DNA of 64,000 nt from Rikenellaceae bacterium (GTDB lineage: Bacteria > Bacteroidota > Bacteroidia > Bacteroidales > Rikenellaceae), in NCBI GenBank assembly GCA_017936385.1, contig JAGBFQ010000032.1:1-64000 (forward strand), written 5' to 3'. Both the position numbers and the translations under genes were made by a program. The notes below the pieces were generated by a model. That model was not told the origin of the DNA and made no database searches. It saw only the letters and a list, made by a program, of their open reading frames with translations. Positions 7,480-17,383 of this stretch are shown here, piece after piece (the first letter of the stretch is position 1; each line of letters opens with the position of its first letter).

Positions 7480-9584
7480 TGAAGAGATATTTGACCCTGT
7501 TGGCGGCCGCAGTGATGGTTGCAACCGATATGTTCGGATTCGATTATAACGATATAGCTCGCGGCAAGTTCTCGTCGCGTAGCGTCTATGGCGTGCGTTC
7601 GATGGCCGATGGCCTGCACTACACCTCGTCGAAGGGCGGCAAGGTGATTAAATATGCCTATGTCGATGGCTCGGAGGTGGATACACTCTACCGTGGAGGT
7701 GTGGCGTTCTCGTCGTACCAACTGCTGGAAGGCGAGAGCAAAATCCTGCTCGAGAGCGATGCTAAGTATATCTATCGCCGTTCGCATACGGCACGTTATT
7801 GGCTGCACGACATTGCTTCGGGTGTGACTACCGAGCTGATTCCCGAGGTTGAGGGTAAACGTGACCTGAGTATCGCGGGTGGCCGCGTGGCTTTTGCGTC
7901 GGAGAACAACCTTTATGTCTATACGCTCGACGGCAAACAACTTTTCAAGACCACCGACGGAGAGTTCAACAAGATAATCAATGGAACCACCGATTGGGTG
8001 TACGAGGAGGAGTTCGGATTTACGAAGGCCTACGCTCTGTCGCCCGATGCGGGGAAGGTTGCGTGGATTCGTTTCGACGAGAGCCACGTCAAGGAGTATC
8101 ACATGAACCGCTTTGACGGCGAGTTGTATCCCACGGTCTACTCGTTCAAATATCCCAAGGCGGGCGAACGCAACTCGGTGGTGGAACTGATGGTGGCCGA
8201 CCTTGCTACGGGCGAGGTGGTGCGTATGGATAAGGGGGCAGATACGGAGTATATTGCACGTTTGGGCTGGACTCCTTCTGGAGAGCTCTACTTCTTCCGC
8301 TTAAACCGTCTGCAAAACCACTTTGAGGTTGTGTTGGCCGACGCCGACAAGAGCCGTGTGGTCTATACCGAAACATCGCCCCGCTATGTTGACCGCGTGG
8401 ACGACGGCACGGTACGTTGGCTGCCCGATGGCGACCGCTTTATCGTTCAGAACGAAACTGCGGCAGGATATTCGCATCTCTACCTGTATAGCCTCAGCAA
8501 AGGCTTTTTGAACGCCATTACCGAGGGCGAATGGGAGGTTACGGCCGTTAATGCCATCACCAAAGACCGAATTTACTACACCTCGACCGAGGGTTCGCCC
8601 TTGACTCGCGGCTTTTATAGCGTAAAACTCAACGGCAAGGGTAAAAAGACCATCCTCGAGCCGAAAGGTATGCTGTCCGTAGCTGCGGGTGCGGGCGCAA
8701 AGTACTTCCTGAGCTACTACACCGATGCCAAGACCCCCAACATTGTGACCCTGCACAAGGGCTCGGGCGAGGTTATCCGCGTGTTGGAGGACAACGCCGC
8801 GCTGCGCCAAATGATTGTCGATGAGAAGATTCCTACCAAGGAGTTCTTCACGTTTGAGAATCCCGTGGGAGTGACCTTGAATGGTTATTTCAAGAAACCC
8901 GTCGACTTCGACCCCAACAAAAAGTACCCCGTGCTGATGACCCAATACAGCGGCCCCGGCTCGCAACAGGTGACCAACTCATGGAGCGTTGGCTGGGAGG
9001 ATGTGCTGGTACAGAATGGCTACGTGGTGGCTTGTGTCGATGGACGCGGCACGGGTTATCGTGGCGAGGAGTTCAAAAAGTGCACCTATCGCAACTTGGG
9101 TAAATTGGAGGTAGAGGACCAAATTTCGGCTGCTCGCTATTTTGGCACTCTGCCGTGGGTTGACTCGTCACGTATCGGAATCTACGGTTGGAGTTTCGGT
9201 GGCTTTATGGCCCTGAACTGCATCCTCAAAGGTGCCGACGTATTCAAGATGGCGATTGCCGTTGCGCCTGTGACCTCGTGGCGTTACTACGACACCATCT
9301 ATACCGAGGTCTACAATGGTCTGCCCCAAGACAACGCCGAAGGTTACGATGACCCGTCGCCCATCAACCACGCCGACAAACTCAAAGGCAAACTGCTCAT
9401 TTGTCACGGCTCGGCCGACGACAACGTTCACCCCCAAAACGCCATCGAAATGGTGCGTGCGCTGGGTAAGGCGGGCAAACTGTTCGATATGATGTACTAC
9501 CCCGATGCCAACCACAGCATGGTTCCCGGTTTCGGCCACGCGGTACGTCAAAAAATGGTGGACTACACGCTGACCAACCTGTAA
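7479..9584 (+). CDS. S9 prolyl oligopeptidase family, dipeptidyl-peptidase IV type
   Basis: 701 residues with a signal peptide (MKRYLTLLAAAVMVATDMFG), so exported to the periplasm or surface. The N-terminal part (about 30-460) is a DPP-IV beta-propeller containing WVYEEEFGF, with the paired Glu that binds the substrate amino terminus. The C-terminal alpha/beta-hydrolase has the nucleophile in GWSFGG (about residue 571), the Asp in SADDNVH (about 647) and the His in DANHSM (about 680). Expected to release X-Pro or X-Ala dipeptides from peptides. The start codon shares one base with the nadC stop. Confidence 0.92.
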   Translation: MKRYLTLLAAAVMVATDMFGFDYNDIARGKFSSRSVYGVRSMADGLHYTSSKGGKVIKYAYVDGSEVDTLYRGGVAFSSYQLLEGESKILLESDAKYIYRRSHTARYWLHDIASGVTTELIPEVEGKRDLSIAGGRVAFASENNLYVYTLDGKQLFKTTDGEFNKIINGTTDWVYEEEFGFTKAYALSPDAGKVAWIRFDESHVKEYHMNRFDGELYPTVYSFKYPKAGERNSVVELMVADLATGEVVRMDKGADTEYIARLGWTPSGELYFFRLNRLQNHFEVVLADADKSRVVYTETSPRYVDRVDDGTVRWLPDGDRFIVQNETAAGYSHLYLYSLSKGFLNAITEGEWEVTAVNAITKDRIYYTSTEGSPLTRGFYSVKLNGKGKKTILEPKGMLSVAAGAGAKYFLSYYTDAKTPNIVTLHKGSGEVIRVLEDNAALRQMIVDEKIPTKEFFTFENPVGVTLNGYFKKPVDFDPNKKYPVLMTQYSGPGSQQVTNSWSVGWEDVLVQNGYVVACVDGRGTGYRGEEFKKCTYRNLGKLEVEDQISAARYFGTLPWVDSSRIGIYGWSFGGFMALNCILKGADVFKMAIAVAPVTSWRYYDTIYTEVYNGLPQDNAEGYDDPSPINHADKLKGKLLICHGSADDNVHPQNAIEMVRALGKAGKLFDMMYYPDANHSMVPGFGHAVRQKMVDYTLTNL

Positions 9585-9668
9585 CCCGACCAACAAAAAA
9601 TATAACCACGACAACCCAATAAAAACATAGGGAGTAACACTCACAAAGCAAACAGACAGACATAAACG

Positions 9669-12179
9669 ATGTTGAAAAGAGCTTTACTCTTACTGATGAT
9701 TGCGGGCGGACTGGGACTTTCGACCGCCCGCGCGACCAACAACACACTCTCGACCAACTCAACACTTCAATCCGAACAACAACCCTCCGTTACGGGACAG
9801 GTTGTTGACGCTCAGGGGCGCCCCATACCTTATGCCAACGTCAGTGTTCGCAAGGCTTCGGGCGAGGTACTGGCCAAGGTGGGAACCATTACCGACGACA
9901 AAGGTATGTTCTCGCTCCCAAAACTGCCCACAGGCGAATATGTGGCCGTGGTTGCATTTCTGGGTTACCAAAGCGCCGAAAAACCTTTCGCGGCAGGTTC
10001 GCGCACAGCAACACTCGGAGTCATAACACTCAAAGAAGATGCACAAGCCATCGATAAGGTGGAGGTCACTGGCGTGCGCTCGCAGATGCAGTTCGACATC
10101 GACAAAAAGGTGTTCAACGTCGACCAAAACATCGCCTCGACGGGTGGCTCGGCAAGCGATATCCTCAATAACATCCCCTCGGTGGAGGTGGATGGCGATG
10201 GTGAGGTGAGCCTGCGCGGAAACTCCTCGGTGACGGTGTGGATTAATGGCAAGGAGTCGGGTATCACGGCCGACAACCGTGCCCAAATCCTCGAACAGAT
10301 GCCTGCAGAAAGTATCGACAAGATTGAGGTTATCACCAACCCGTCGGCCAAGTTCAGCCCCGAAGGTACGTCGGGTATCATCAACATTGTACTCAAAGAG
10401 AACCGCTCGTCGGGCTACTACGGAGGTGTGAATGCCACCATCGATTCGAAGTTGGGCGGCAACGTGGGTGCCAATATCAACTATACCAGCAGCGTGGCCG
10501 ACTTTTATGTCAATATGGGCTATCGCCGCCACGTGAGGGACAATGGTTCGACAACCTTGCGCCGCAACCTCGATGAGTCGGGTAATGAACTATCGTGGTT
10601 AAGGTCGGTTACGGATGGCGATGGCGCGGGCAACAACGGCTTTGCGCGCTTGGGCGCAACGTTCCACCTCACCAAGAAGGATGACTTGGGTTTTGCAGGT
10701 TTCGGTATGCTGGGCGGACGCTCCAACGACGAGACGGTTAAATATACCAGCACTGTCCCGGGCTCATATACCTCGGCTGTTCGTCGCACCGACGGAGGCC
10801 ATAAGATGATGGGCGGCCACCTCGAACTGAACTATCGCCACAAATTTGGCACGGACCACACGCTGGATGCGATTGTGGCCTACGACGTGTGGGATATGGA
10901 TAACGGTTCGGACTACACGCAAACATCCTATTTCCCGACCGACACCACGCGCTCGCTGCAACGTCAACATAGTGATATGCGCAATGGCGGCTGGACGGCG
11001 CAAATCGACTATCTGAACAAACTCAACGAAAATCACCGCATTGAGGCTGGTTACAAGGGTACGCTCAACAGCGAGAACAGCCCCACTGTCTACTCGGCGG
11101 GCACCTCGGTCGACGACCTTGCGCCACTCTACGCGCTCTACAACGATTTCTACTACAAGCAGGATGTTCACGCACTCTACTTCAACTATGCGGGTAAGGT
11201 ACGTCGCTTTGGTTATCAAGTGGGTCTGCGTGGCGAGCACACCTCGATGCGTACCCGTTCGCTGGGCTACCAACCCACAGCTGCACAGCAGGAGTGGTAC
11301 ACCAATCAATACTTCAAGGTGTTCCCCAGCGTGTTTGTGTCCTACTCCTTCCCGGGTGACCACGAATTACAGGTCAACTACACGCGACGTATTCAGCGCC
11401 CGCGCGGACACCAACTAAACTCGTTCCGCAACATGAGCGACTCACTCAACGTGTCGTATGGTAACCCCATGCTCGACCCGCAAAATGCCAACGCCTTTGA
11501 GCTGAACTACATCAAGAGTTGGGAAAATCACATCCTTTCGGCATCGGCTTACTATCGCTCCACGGATGATGTTATTCAACGCATCAGCTACTTGGATGGC
11601 GGCGTGATGATGAGCACTTTTGCCAACGTTACGCGTAGCCAATCGGCGGGTGTCGAGCTGGTGTCGAAGAACAAACTCTGGACACGACTCGACCTTACAA
11701 CCACCCTGAATCTCTACTACTCGTCGATGTCGGGATTCACCTATCGTCCCCCTGTCGAGGGAGCCGAGGTGGTTACGGGCGAGGGGAACAGCAACTTCTC
11801 GTGGGACATTCGCATGGTTGCCAACGTGACCCTGCCGTTGGGCTTCTCGGTGCAGGCTACGGGTGGTTACAACTCGCGCAGAGTGGTGGCTCAGGGTTAC
11901 TCGCTGGGCAACTACTTTGTGGATGCCGGTGTGCGCAAGTCGTTCGAGGGAGGATGGTCGGTGGCTCTCAATTGCCGCGATATCTTCAACTCGCGCGGTC
12001 GCCACAGTGTAACCGAGGGCAAAGGATTTATCCAAGACTCGGAGCGTTGGTGGGGAGGTCGCCGATTCCGCCTCACCGCATCGTACTCGTTCGGCAACAT
12101 GAAACCTATCCGTCCCAAGAACTCGGCAGCCATGTCCGAGGCAGGTGACATGGGAGGTTATGGCATGGGTGAGGAGTAA
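9669..12179 (+). CDS. TonB-dependent-receptor-like protein (outer-membrane barrel family)
   Basis: 836 residues. Signal peptide about 1-22; a carboxypeptidase-regulatory-like beta domain about 40-120 (VTGQVVDAQGRPIPYANVSV); then a plug-like region with NIPSVEVDGDGEVSLRGN (about 165-185) and IDKIEVITNPSAKFSPEG; and a C-terminal barrel. This is the layout of the family in which the barrel resembles the TonB receptor fold but no SusD partner is encoded. Lies 84 bp behind the DPP-IV-type peptidase, so uptake or binding of peptides is possible but unproven. A strong bidirectional terminator follows. Confidence 0.85.
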   Translation: MLKRALLLLMIAGGLGLSTARATNNTLSTNSTLQSEQQPSVTGQVVDAQGRPIPYANVSVRKASGEVLAKVGTITDDKGMFSLPKLPTGEYVAVVAFLGYQSAEKPFAAGSRTATLGVITLKEDAQAIDKVEVTGVRSQMQFDIDKKVFNVDQNIASTGGSASDILNNIPSVEVDGDGEVSLRGNSSVTVWINGKESGITADNRAQILEQMPAESIDKIEVITNPSAKFSPEGTSGIINIVLKENRSSGYYGGVNATIDSKLGGNVGANINYTSSVADFYVNMGYRRHVRDNGSTTLRRNLDESGNELSWLRSVTDGDGAGNNGFARLGATFHLTKKDDLGFAGFGMLGGRSNDETVKYTSTVPGSYTSAVRRTDGGHKMMGGHLELNYRHKFGTDHTLDAIVAYDVWDMDNGSDYTQTSYFPTDTTRSLQRQHSDMRNGGWTAQIDYLNKLNENHRIEAGYKGTLNSENSPTVYSAGTSVDDLAPLYALYNDFYYKQDVHALYFNYAGKVRRFGYQVGLRGEHTSMRTRSLGYQPTAAQQEWYTNQYFKVFPSVFVSYSFPGDHELQVNYTRRIQRPRGHQLNSFRNMSDSLNVSYGNPMLDPQNANAFELNYIKSWENHILSASAYYRSTDDVIQRISYLDGGVMMSTFANVTRSQSAGVELVSKNKLWTRLDLTTTLNLYYSSMSGFTYRPPVEGAEVVTGEGNSNFSWDIRMVANVTLPLGFSVQATGGYNSRRVVAQGYSLGNYFVDAGVRKSFEGGWSVALNCRDIFNSRGRHSVTEGKGFIQDSERWWGGRRFRLTASYSFGNMKPIRPKNSAAMSEAGDMGGYGMGEE

Positions 12180-12200
12180 CGCTCATACCTTATAATATTA

Positions 12201-12237
12201 AGAGAGGTGTTCCATCGCGCGGAACACCTCTCTTTTG
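12201..12237. terminator. Bidirectional terminator between convergent genes
   Basis: A 13-bp perfect stem AGAGAGGTGTTCC/GGAACACCTCTCT (12201-12213 and 12221-12233), loop ATCGCGC. TTTTGTTGT follows on the plus strand; on the minus strand TTAATATT follows. Serves the receptor gene and the DUF4923 gene. Confidence 0.85.
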
Positions 12238-12255
12238 TTGTATAAATAGGTTGCC

Positions 12256-12969
12256 TTACTTGGTGAACGAGAAACCAATCATCATTCCGTCGTAGCCCGA
12301 AACCAACGAACCGATGGTCGAAAGAGTCGAGTTCTTGCTGGTCGAGATGGTGGTTTGAATCAGTTTCAGAAGTTTGTCGGCGTTGCTCACCAGGTCGATG
12401 TTGTTACCCGTTTTGGTCAGCGTCATGGTGAGTTTTGCGATGTTCAGGTCGAGCTTGCCCGAGCCGAAGTTCAGTGTAACCTCCTTGGTTTCGTTGTCAA
12501 GTTCATAGGTACCCTTGACGGTGCGTTTGCCGATAACCATCTCGAAGCTCTTGTCCTCGTTGAAGGTGTACTTCATGACGCCCTCTTTGACGCCGATTTT
12601 GCCCAAACCCTCGGCCAATTTCTCCTCGACAACCGATGCTGCAGCCACGCCACCAGCCTTTTTGAGAAGGTCCTCGGTGGTGAACTGAACAGCAGGTTTC
12701 GTATAGGTCCACGTACCAACAATGCTCTCCTGAGTCACTTGAGTACCCAGCACCGAGCCGATTAACGAACTTGCCAAATTACCCAACACACTTGCAGTGC
12801 TGTTGCTTGCCGGAGGTGTCGCCGTTTCGGTAGTTGTGGTGGTAGTTGTGGTGGTTGCTTGTGTCGCAGCTTTAGTAGCTGCTTTCTTGAGTGCGTCTTT
12901 CCAGCTTTGCGCCTCGGCGGTTGCCACCGAGCAAATCAGCGCAGCCGCAATAATCATCAATTTCTTCAT
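12256..12969 (-). CDS. DUF4923-type secreted protein
   Basis: 237 residues with a signal peptide (MKKLMIIAAALICSVATAEAQ). A low-complexity stretch with nine consecutive threonines (about 40-49) links it to a lipocalin-like beta domain (WTYTKPAVQF onward, with GTYELDNE and a C-terminal strand GMMIGFSFTK). This fits the Bacteroidetes DUF4923 family, which is predicted to be lipocalin-like and has no known ligand. It sits 60 bp behind transketolase, with a terminator hairpin between; no -7 box is visible, so it may depend on readthrough or an unrecognised promoter. Confidence 0.75.
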   Translation of the reverse strand: MKKLMIIAAALICSVATAEAQSWKDALKKAATKAATQATTTTTTTTTETATPPASNSTASVLGNLASSLIGSVLGTQVTQESIVGTWTYTKPAVQFTTEDLLKKAGGVAAASVVEEKLAEGLGKIGVKEGVMKYTFNEDKSFEMVIGKRTVKGTYELDNETKEVTLNFGSGKLDLNIAKLTMTLTKTGNNIDLVSNADKLLKLIQTTISTSKNSTLSTIGSLVSGYDGMMIGFSFTK

Positions 12970-12987
12970 TGTTTGCTTTTTTTAGAA

Positions 12988-13012
12988 AGGGTCGTCCCGC
13001 AGGAACGACCCT
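12988..13012 (-). terminator. Terminator behind transketolase
   Basis: Arms AGGGTCGTCC and GGAACGACCCT, loop CGCA. On the minus strand the stem is followed by TTCTAAAAAAAG, a weak T tract. It lies between the tkt stop and the DUF4923 start. Confidence 0.6.
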
Positions 13013-13029
13013 CGTTATTTATTTACTTT

Positions 13030-15090
13030 CTACTTACCAAGGAACTCTTTAACCTCACGATAAACCACCTCGCCCGAGTATCCGAACTCCTGCTCCAGAC
13101 GTTTGGCCGGAGCCGAGTAACCGAAGTGGTCGAGGCTGTGGATGCGACCCTTGTCGCCCACCAGACCGCGAATGGTCGATGCAATACCCGAGGTCATACC
13201 ATAGCGGATGATACCGTCGGGCAGCACGCTTTGTTGGTACTCCTCCGGTTGGTCGCGGAACAGACCCTCCGACGGAGCCGATACTACGCGGCACTTAATA
13301 CCATCGGCAGCCAACATTCCGGCACCCTCAACCAGGTGACCAACATCCGAACCGTTACCAACCAGCACGATGTCGGGTGTTCCCTCGCAGTCATACACCA
13401 CATAAGCACCTTTGGCAACGCCTTTGGCAACCTCCTTACGCGACAAACCTCCTTGTGCGGGCAGGTCGTTCACATTCTGACGGGTGCAGAGCAGAGCCAC
13501 GGGACGCTCCTCGGAGTAGGCAATCTTCCAAGCCTCGATGGTCTCGGCGGTGTCGGCGGGACGCAACACAACCATCGAGCGTTCGCCACGGTGGTTACGC
13601 ACTTGCTCCATCAGACGGACCTGAGCCTCGTGCTCGATAGGTTGGTGGGTAGGACCGTCCTCGCCCACGCGGAACGAGTCGTGCGACCACACATACACAA
13701 CGTGTTTGCGCATCAGAGCCGACATACGGAACACGGGCTTCATGTAGTCCGAGAACACGAAGAACGTTCCGCACGCGGGAAGAATACCTCCATACAGAGC
13801 CAAACCGTTCATCACGCAAGCCATGGTAAACTCGCTAACGCCTGCTTGGAGGAATCCGCCACGGAAGTCGCCTTTGGTGAAGGCCGAACTCTTCTTGAGG
13901 AAACCGTCGGTCTTGTCGGAGTTGCTCAGGTCGGCCGACGAAACAATCATATTATCAACCGTTTCGGCCAATTTACCCAGCACCGCAGCCGAAGCTACAC
14001 GGGTAGCGCAGTTGGCGGGAGCCTCAATCGAATCCCAATCCACCTCGGGCATTTTGCCTGCGAAGTACGAGTCGAGTTTGGCCCATTGCTCGGGGTTGGC
14101 AGCACGCAATTCGGCGTCAATCTTCTCCTGCTCGGCAGCCCAAGCACGCAGCTCCTCGCGGCGAGCGTCAAACAGAGCTTTAACCTCGGGGAAGATGGTG
14201 AAAGGATTCTCGGGGTCGCCACCCAAATTCTTGATAGTTGCGGCAACATCCGCGCCCGCAGCCGACATAGGTTGACCGTGGGTCGAAACCTTATTCTCGA
14301 AACACTCGCCGTTGGGGCCCACAGCACCGCAACCCATGATGGTGCGGCCGATAATCAGCACGGGGCGCTCCTCCTCGGCATTTGCCTCGGTCAGTGCGTT
14401 GTAGATTTGCATAATATCCGAGCCGTCGATGCTGATAACCTTCCAGCCCCACGCCTCGTATTTGGCTGCCACGTCCTCGGTGTCGACAAAGTCAACGGTT
14501 GTCGAGAGTTGGACGTTGTTGGCGTCGTAGTACATGATGAAGTTGTTCAATCCCAGGTGGCCTGCGATACGACCCACACCGGCCGAAACCTCCTCTTGGA
14601 TACCACCGTCCGAGATGTAGGCGTAGATTTTGTGCGCTTTGCCACCGCGAGCCGCCATAAAGCGTTCGCCGATTGCTGCGCCCAAAGCCATTGCGTGACC
14701 CTGACCCAAAGGACCCGACGAGTTCTCGACACCGCGAGCAAAATCAACCTCGGGGTGACCCGGAGTTACGGTGCCCCATTGACGGAAGTTCTGCAACTCC
14801 TCCATCGAGTAGAAACCCGCCAGCGACAGCACGCCATAGAGCATGGGCGACATGTGGCCCGGGTCGAGATACATGCGGTCCCTCCACGGATAGGTCATAT
14901 TATAGGGATTGTAGCGGAGAAAACAGCCATAGAGCACGCTCACAAAGTCGGCACCACCCATAGCGCCGCCGGGGTGACCCGATTTAGCCTTTTCCACCAT
15001 CGAGACCGACAAGATACGGATATTGTCGGCCGCCTTTTTCAGCGCCGCCACGGGAACAGCAGCGGTAGCCTTGTTGTTTGTTTGGTTCAT
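13030..15090 (-). CDS. tkt: Transketolase
   Basis: 686 residues, slightly longer than E. coli TktA. Thiamine-diphosphate enzyme of the pentose phosphate pathway that transfers two-carbon ketol units. Visible signatures: KSGHPGGAMG near residue 37 (substrate and phosphate contacts), the ThDP motif in the form ISDGGIQEE (about 160; SDG instead of the common GDG), and VGEDGPTHQPIEH (about 475) in the pyrimidine domain. Single-chain form, not split. Lies 33 bp behind clpX in the same direction. Strong codon bias leaves a 759-codon antisense frame open, which is not a gene. Confidence 0.95.
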   Translation of the reverse strand: MNQTNNKATAAVPVAALKKAADNIRILSVSMVEKAKSGHPGGAMGGADFVSVLYGCFLRYNPYNMTYPWRDRMYLDPGHMSPMLYGVLSLAGFYSMEELQNFRQWGTVTPGHPEVDFARGVENSSGPLGQGHAMALGAAIGERFMAARGGKAHKIYAYISDGGIQEEVSAGVGRIAGHLGLNNFIMYYDANNVQLSTTVDFVDTEDVAAKYEAWGWKVISIDGSDIMQIYNALTEANAEEERPVLIIGRTIMGCGAVGPNGECFENKVSTHGQPMSAAGADVAATIKNLGGDPENPFTIFPEVKALFDARREELRAWAAEQEKIDAELRAANPEQWAKLDSYFAGKMPEVDWDSIEAPANCATRVASAAVLGKLAETVDNMIVSSADLSNSDKTDGFLKKSSAFTKGDFRGGFLQAGVSEFTMACVMNGLALYGGILPACGTFFVFSDYMKPVFRMSALMRKHVVYVWSHDSFRVGEDGPTHQPIEHEAQVRLMEQVRNHRGERSMVVLRPADTAETIEAWKIAYSEERPVALLCTRQNVNDLPAQGGLSRKEVAKGVAKGAYVVYDCEGTPDIVLVGNGSDVGHLVEGAGMLAADGIKCRVVSAPSEGLFRDQPEEYQQSVLPDGIIRYGMTSGIASTIRGLVGDKGRIHSLDHFGYSAPAKRLEQEFGYSGEVVYREVKEFLGK

Positions 15091-15123
15091 ATCGTTTTAG
15101 TTTGTTTTGTTATCTCTCTTTTT

Positions 15124-16422
15124 TCAGCTTGCTTGTAGGGCGTCCGACACGGCTGCCAGTGCCGATTTCTCGAACTTCGAGCGGGCATACTCTTCCGTGA
15201 CGCAATACTCCGTGCAGTCGCCAACCGACGGAAGGTCATACATGGCGTCCATCATGATGGTTTCGCAAATGCCCCTCAGTCCGCGTGCTCCGAGTTTGTA
15301 CTCCACAGCCTTGTCGACAATATAGTCGAAAACCTCGGGCTCGAACGACAATCGCACGCCATCCAGTGCGAACAACTGTTCGTACTGCTTGATGATGGCA
15401 TTTTGCGGCTCTGTTAGAATACTCCTCAGTGCCTCTCTGTCCAGCGGGTCCATATATGTCAGCACCGGCAGACGACCAATCAACTCGGGAATAAGTCCAA
15501 AGCTCTTCAAGTCCTGCGGCATGATATATTTGAGCAGGTTGTTGCGGTCAATCTGCTTGCCGTCATCCCTGCGTCCATAGCCCACGGCGTGGGTATTAAG
15601 ACGGGCGGCTATCTTGCGCTCGATGCCGTCGAAAGCACCGCCGCAAATAAACAAAATGTTGCTGGTGTTGACCTGAATAAACTTCTGTTCGGGGTGTTTG
15701 CGTCCTCCCTGAGGCGGCACGTTTACGGTTGTACCCTCCAGCAGTTTGAGCAGTGCCTGTTGCACACCCTCACCCGACACATCGCGCGTGATTGAGGGGT
15801 TGTCACCCTTGCGTGCAATTTTGTCAATCTCGTCGATAAACACGATTCCGCGTTCGGCCTTGGCAACGTCGTAGTCGGCAACCTGCAACAGACGCGACAG
15901 GATACTCTCGACATCCTCGCCCACGTAGCCCGCCTCGGTCAGCACCGTTGCGTCCACAATCGTAAAGGGCACGTCAAGCAGTTTGGCGATGGTACGCGCC
16001 AACAGGGTTTTACCCGTACCCGTCGGGCCTACGATGACGATGTTGCTCTTGTCAATTTCGACATCACCGCCATCGTGTTTATTAAGCAGTCGCTTGTAGT
16101 GGTTGTAAACAGCCACCGAAATATATCGTTTCGAAGCCTCTTGACCGATGACATAACGGTCCAAGAACTCCTTTATTTGTGCCGGTTTGAGCAATTTCGA
16201 ACGGTCGAAACCCACGTCCGCCTTCTTTACCGCTCCCCCCATCTGTCCTGCGGCCTCCATCAAAATCGCGTGGCCGTGTTCGATACATTTGTTACAGATG
16301 TTGGCGCCGCCCTGTCCGTTGAACAACAGTTCGACGTCGGCACGTTCAGCACCACAGAACCAACAGCGTTCCATATCGCCGCCGGCTCCCCCGCCTCCTC
16401 TGGTATTTCTTTTATTGGCCAT
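15124..16422 (-). CDS. clpX: ATP-dependent Clp protease, ATP-binding subunit ClpX
   Basis: 432 residues. N-terminal zinc-binding domain with CWFCG...CNKC (about 20-50). AAA+ module with Walker A GPTGTGKT (about 131-138), Walker [11 protein letters not shown] (about 192) and the sensor region [19 protein letters not shown]-terminal small domain completes it. Unfolds tagged substrates and feeds them to ClpP. Its start lies within the last codons of clpP (11-bp overlap), giving the conserved clpP-clpX order. Cotranscription from the clpP promoter is likely. Confidence 0.96.
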   Translation of the reverse strand: MANKRNTRGGGGAGGDMERCWFCGAERADVELLFNGQGGANICNKCIEHGHAILMEAAGQMGGAVKKADVGFDRSKLLKPAQIKEFLDRYVIGQEASKRYISVAVYNHYKRLLNKHDGGDVEIDKSNIVIVGPTGTGKTLLARTIAKLLDVPFTIVDATVLTEAGYVGEDVESILSRLLQVADYDVAKAERGIVFIDEIDKIARKGDNPSITRDVSGEGVQQALLKLLEGTTVNVPPQGGRKHPEQKFIQVNTSNILFICGGAFDGIERKIAARLNTHAVGYGRRDDGKQIDRNNLLKYIMPQDLKSFGLIPELIGRLPVLTYMDPLDREALRSILTEPQNAIIKQYEQLFALDGVRLSFEPEVFDYIVDKAVEYKLGARGLRGICETIMMDAMYDLPSVGDCTEYCVTEEYARSKFEKSALAAVSDALQAS

Positions 16423-17110
16423 TGTTGCGTTCGGTATTTGCGTTACGTTTGGTCAGCACCTCGTCGATGAGTCCGTACTCCTTGGCCTCGTCGGCACGCA
16501 GCCAGTAGTCGCGGTCGGCGTCGGCGGCAATCTTCTCAATCGCCACTCCCGAGTGTTGAGCCAGAATTTCGTACAGTTCTTGTTTGGTGCGCATGATTTC
16601 GCGTGCGGTGATTTCGATGTCCGAGGCTTGGCCCTGAACGCCACCGAGCGGTTGGTGAATCATGATGCGCGAGTGAGGCAGCGCTGCACGTTTGCCCGCA
16701 GTACCCGCCGTCAGCAACACAGCGCCCATGCTTGCCGCCAAACCCGTGCAGATGGTAGCCACATCGGGCGCGATGAGTTGCATGGTGTCGTAGATACCCA
16801 AACCTGCGCTCACCGAGCCACCCGGCGAGTTGATATAGATTTGGATGTCACGTTCGGGGTCTGCCGTTTCGAGGAACAGCAGTTGGGCCTGTATAATATT
16901 AGCCACGTCATCATTGATGGGTGCGCCGAGGAAGATGATACGGTCCATCATCAATCTCGAAAAAACATCCATCTGTGCGACGTTGAGTTGTCGCTCTTCG
17001 ATAATTGTGGGAGATACGTATGCTGATTGCAGATTGGCATAGTCATGCACTGCCGCTGAGGAGATTCGGCGTGTGTTGTAAGCGAATTTTTCGAACTCTT
17101 TGTTAATCAT
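16412..17110 (-). CDS. clpP: ATP-dependent Clp protease proteolytic subunit
   Basis: 232 residues from the ATG at 17110 ([12 protein letters not shown]); an in-frame ATG at 17167 would add 19 residues that do not look like ClpP. The catalytic triad is visible: Ser in [11 protein letters not shown], His in [10 protein letters not shown] and Asp in [12 protein letters not shown]. ClpP forms the double-heptamer chamber that degrades proteins delivered by ClpX, whose gene overlaps the 3' end. A -7 box lies 86 bp upstream, so there is a moderately long untranslated leader. No trigger-factor gene is adjacent. Confidence 0.95.
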   Translation of the reverse strand: MINKEFEKFAYNTRRISSAAVHDYANLQSAYVSPTIIEERQLNVAQMDVFSRLMMDRIIFLGAPINDDVANIIQAQLLFLETADPERDIQIYINSPGGSVSAGLGIYDTMQLIAPDVATICTGLAASMGAVLLTAGTAGKRAALPHSRIMIHQPLGGVQGQASDIEITAREIMRTKQELYEILAQHSGVAIEKIAADADRDYWLRADEAKEYGLIDEVLTKRNANTERNNGQ

Positions 17111-17196
17111 CTTGTTGTGTTTGTTTGGCGAGTTATGCGGTGTGCATTGGTTCAAACTTCGCGCCAAACACCCGCAGCCTTTACTGCTCGCGGAGT

Positions 17197-17204
17197 CAAA
17201 GATA
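17197..17204 (-). promoter_or_regulatory. -7 box (TATCTTTG) of clpPX
   Basis: Exact TAnnTTTG on the minus strand. A TTG lies 21 bp upstream, inside the heptamer array at 17214-17241, so the array provides or overlaps the -33 region. The leader to the clpP ATG is about 80 nt. Confidence 0.65.
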
Positions 17205-17213
17205 CGAATTTTA

Positions 17214-17241
17214 ATTCACAATTCACAATTCACTATTCACA
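17214..17241. repeat. Heptamer array, four units of ATTCAC(A/T)
   Basis: ATTCACA, ATTCACA, ATTCACT, ATTCACA in tandem. It is the reverse complement of the unit found at 17354-17381 and 24745-24772. Overlaps the upstream part of the clpP promoter. Confidence 0.85.
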
Positions 17242-17247
17242 ATTTTT

Positions 17248-17332
17248 ATCAAAGACATAAGAATTGCACGACAGTTCGGCTCAATTCACTTTTTCATCAA
17301 AGAAATATGATTTGCACGAAAGTTCGGCTCAA
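17248..17332 (+). repeat. Direct duplication, two 37-bp units at a 48-bp period
   Basis: Units 17248-17284 and 17296-17332 agree at 33 of 37 positions, both beginning ATCAAAGA and ending AGTTCGGCTCAA. They lie between two inverted heptamer arrays, in the gap between manA and clpP. No coding potential is evident. Confidence 0.85.
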
Positions 17333-17353
17333 AACAAAATGAATTCACAATCA

Positions 17354-17381
17354 ATTGTGAATTGTGCATTGTGCATTGTGA
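17354..17381. repeat. Heptamer array, four units of ATTGTG(A/C)
   Basis: ATTGTGA, ATTGTGC, ATTGTGC, ATTGTGA, ending 2 bp before the manA stop codon. Complementary to the array at 17214-17241, so the pair could close a long hairpin around the 48-bp duplication. A small palindrome AATTCACAAT/ATTGTGAATT also forms at 17342-17363. Confidence 0.85.
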
Positions 17382-17383
17382 AT

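Noticed and set aside
12859-15138. Open antisense frame of 759 codons opposite transketolase
   Set aside because: Same effect as for nifJ; transketolase on the other strand is certain and the antisense product is His/Gln-rich and unlike any protein.
17214-17381. CRISPR array
   Set aside because: The units are 7 bp with no spacers, the 48-bp duplication has only two units, and no cas genes are present.
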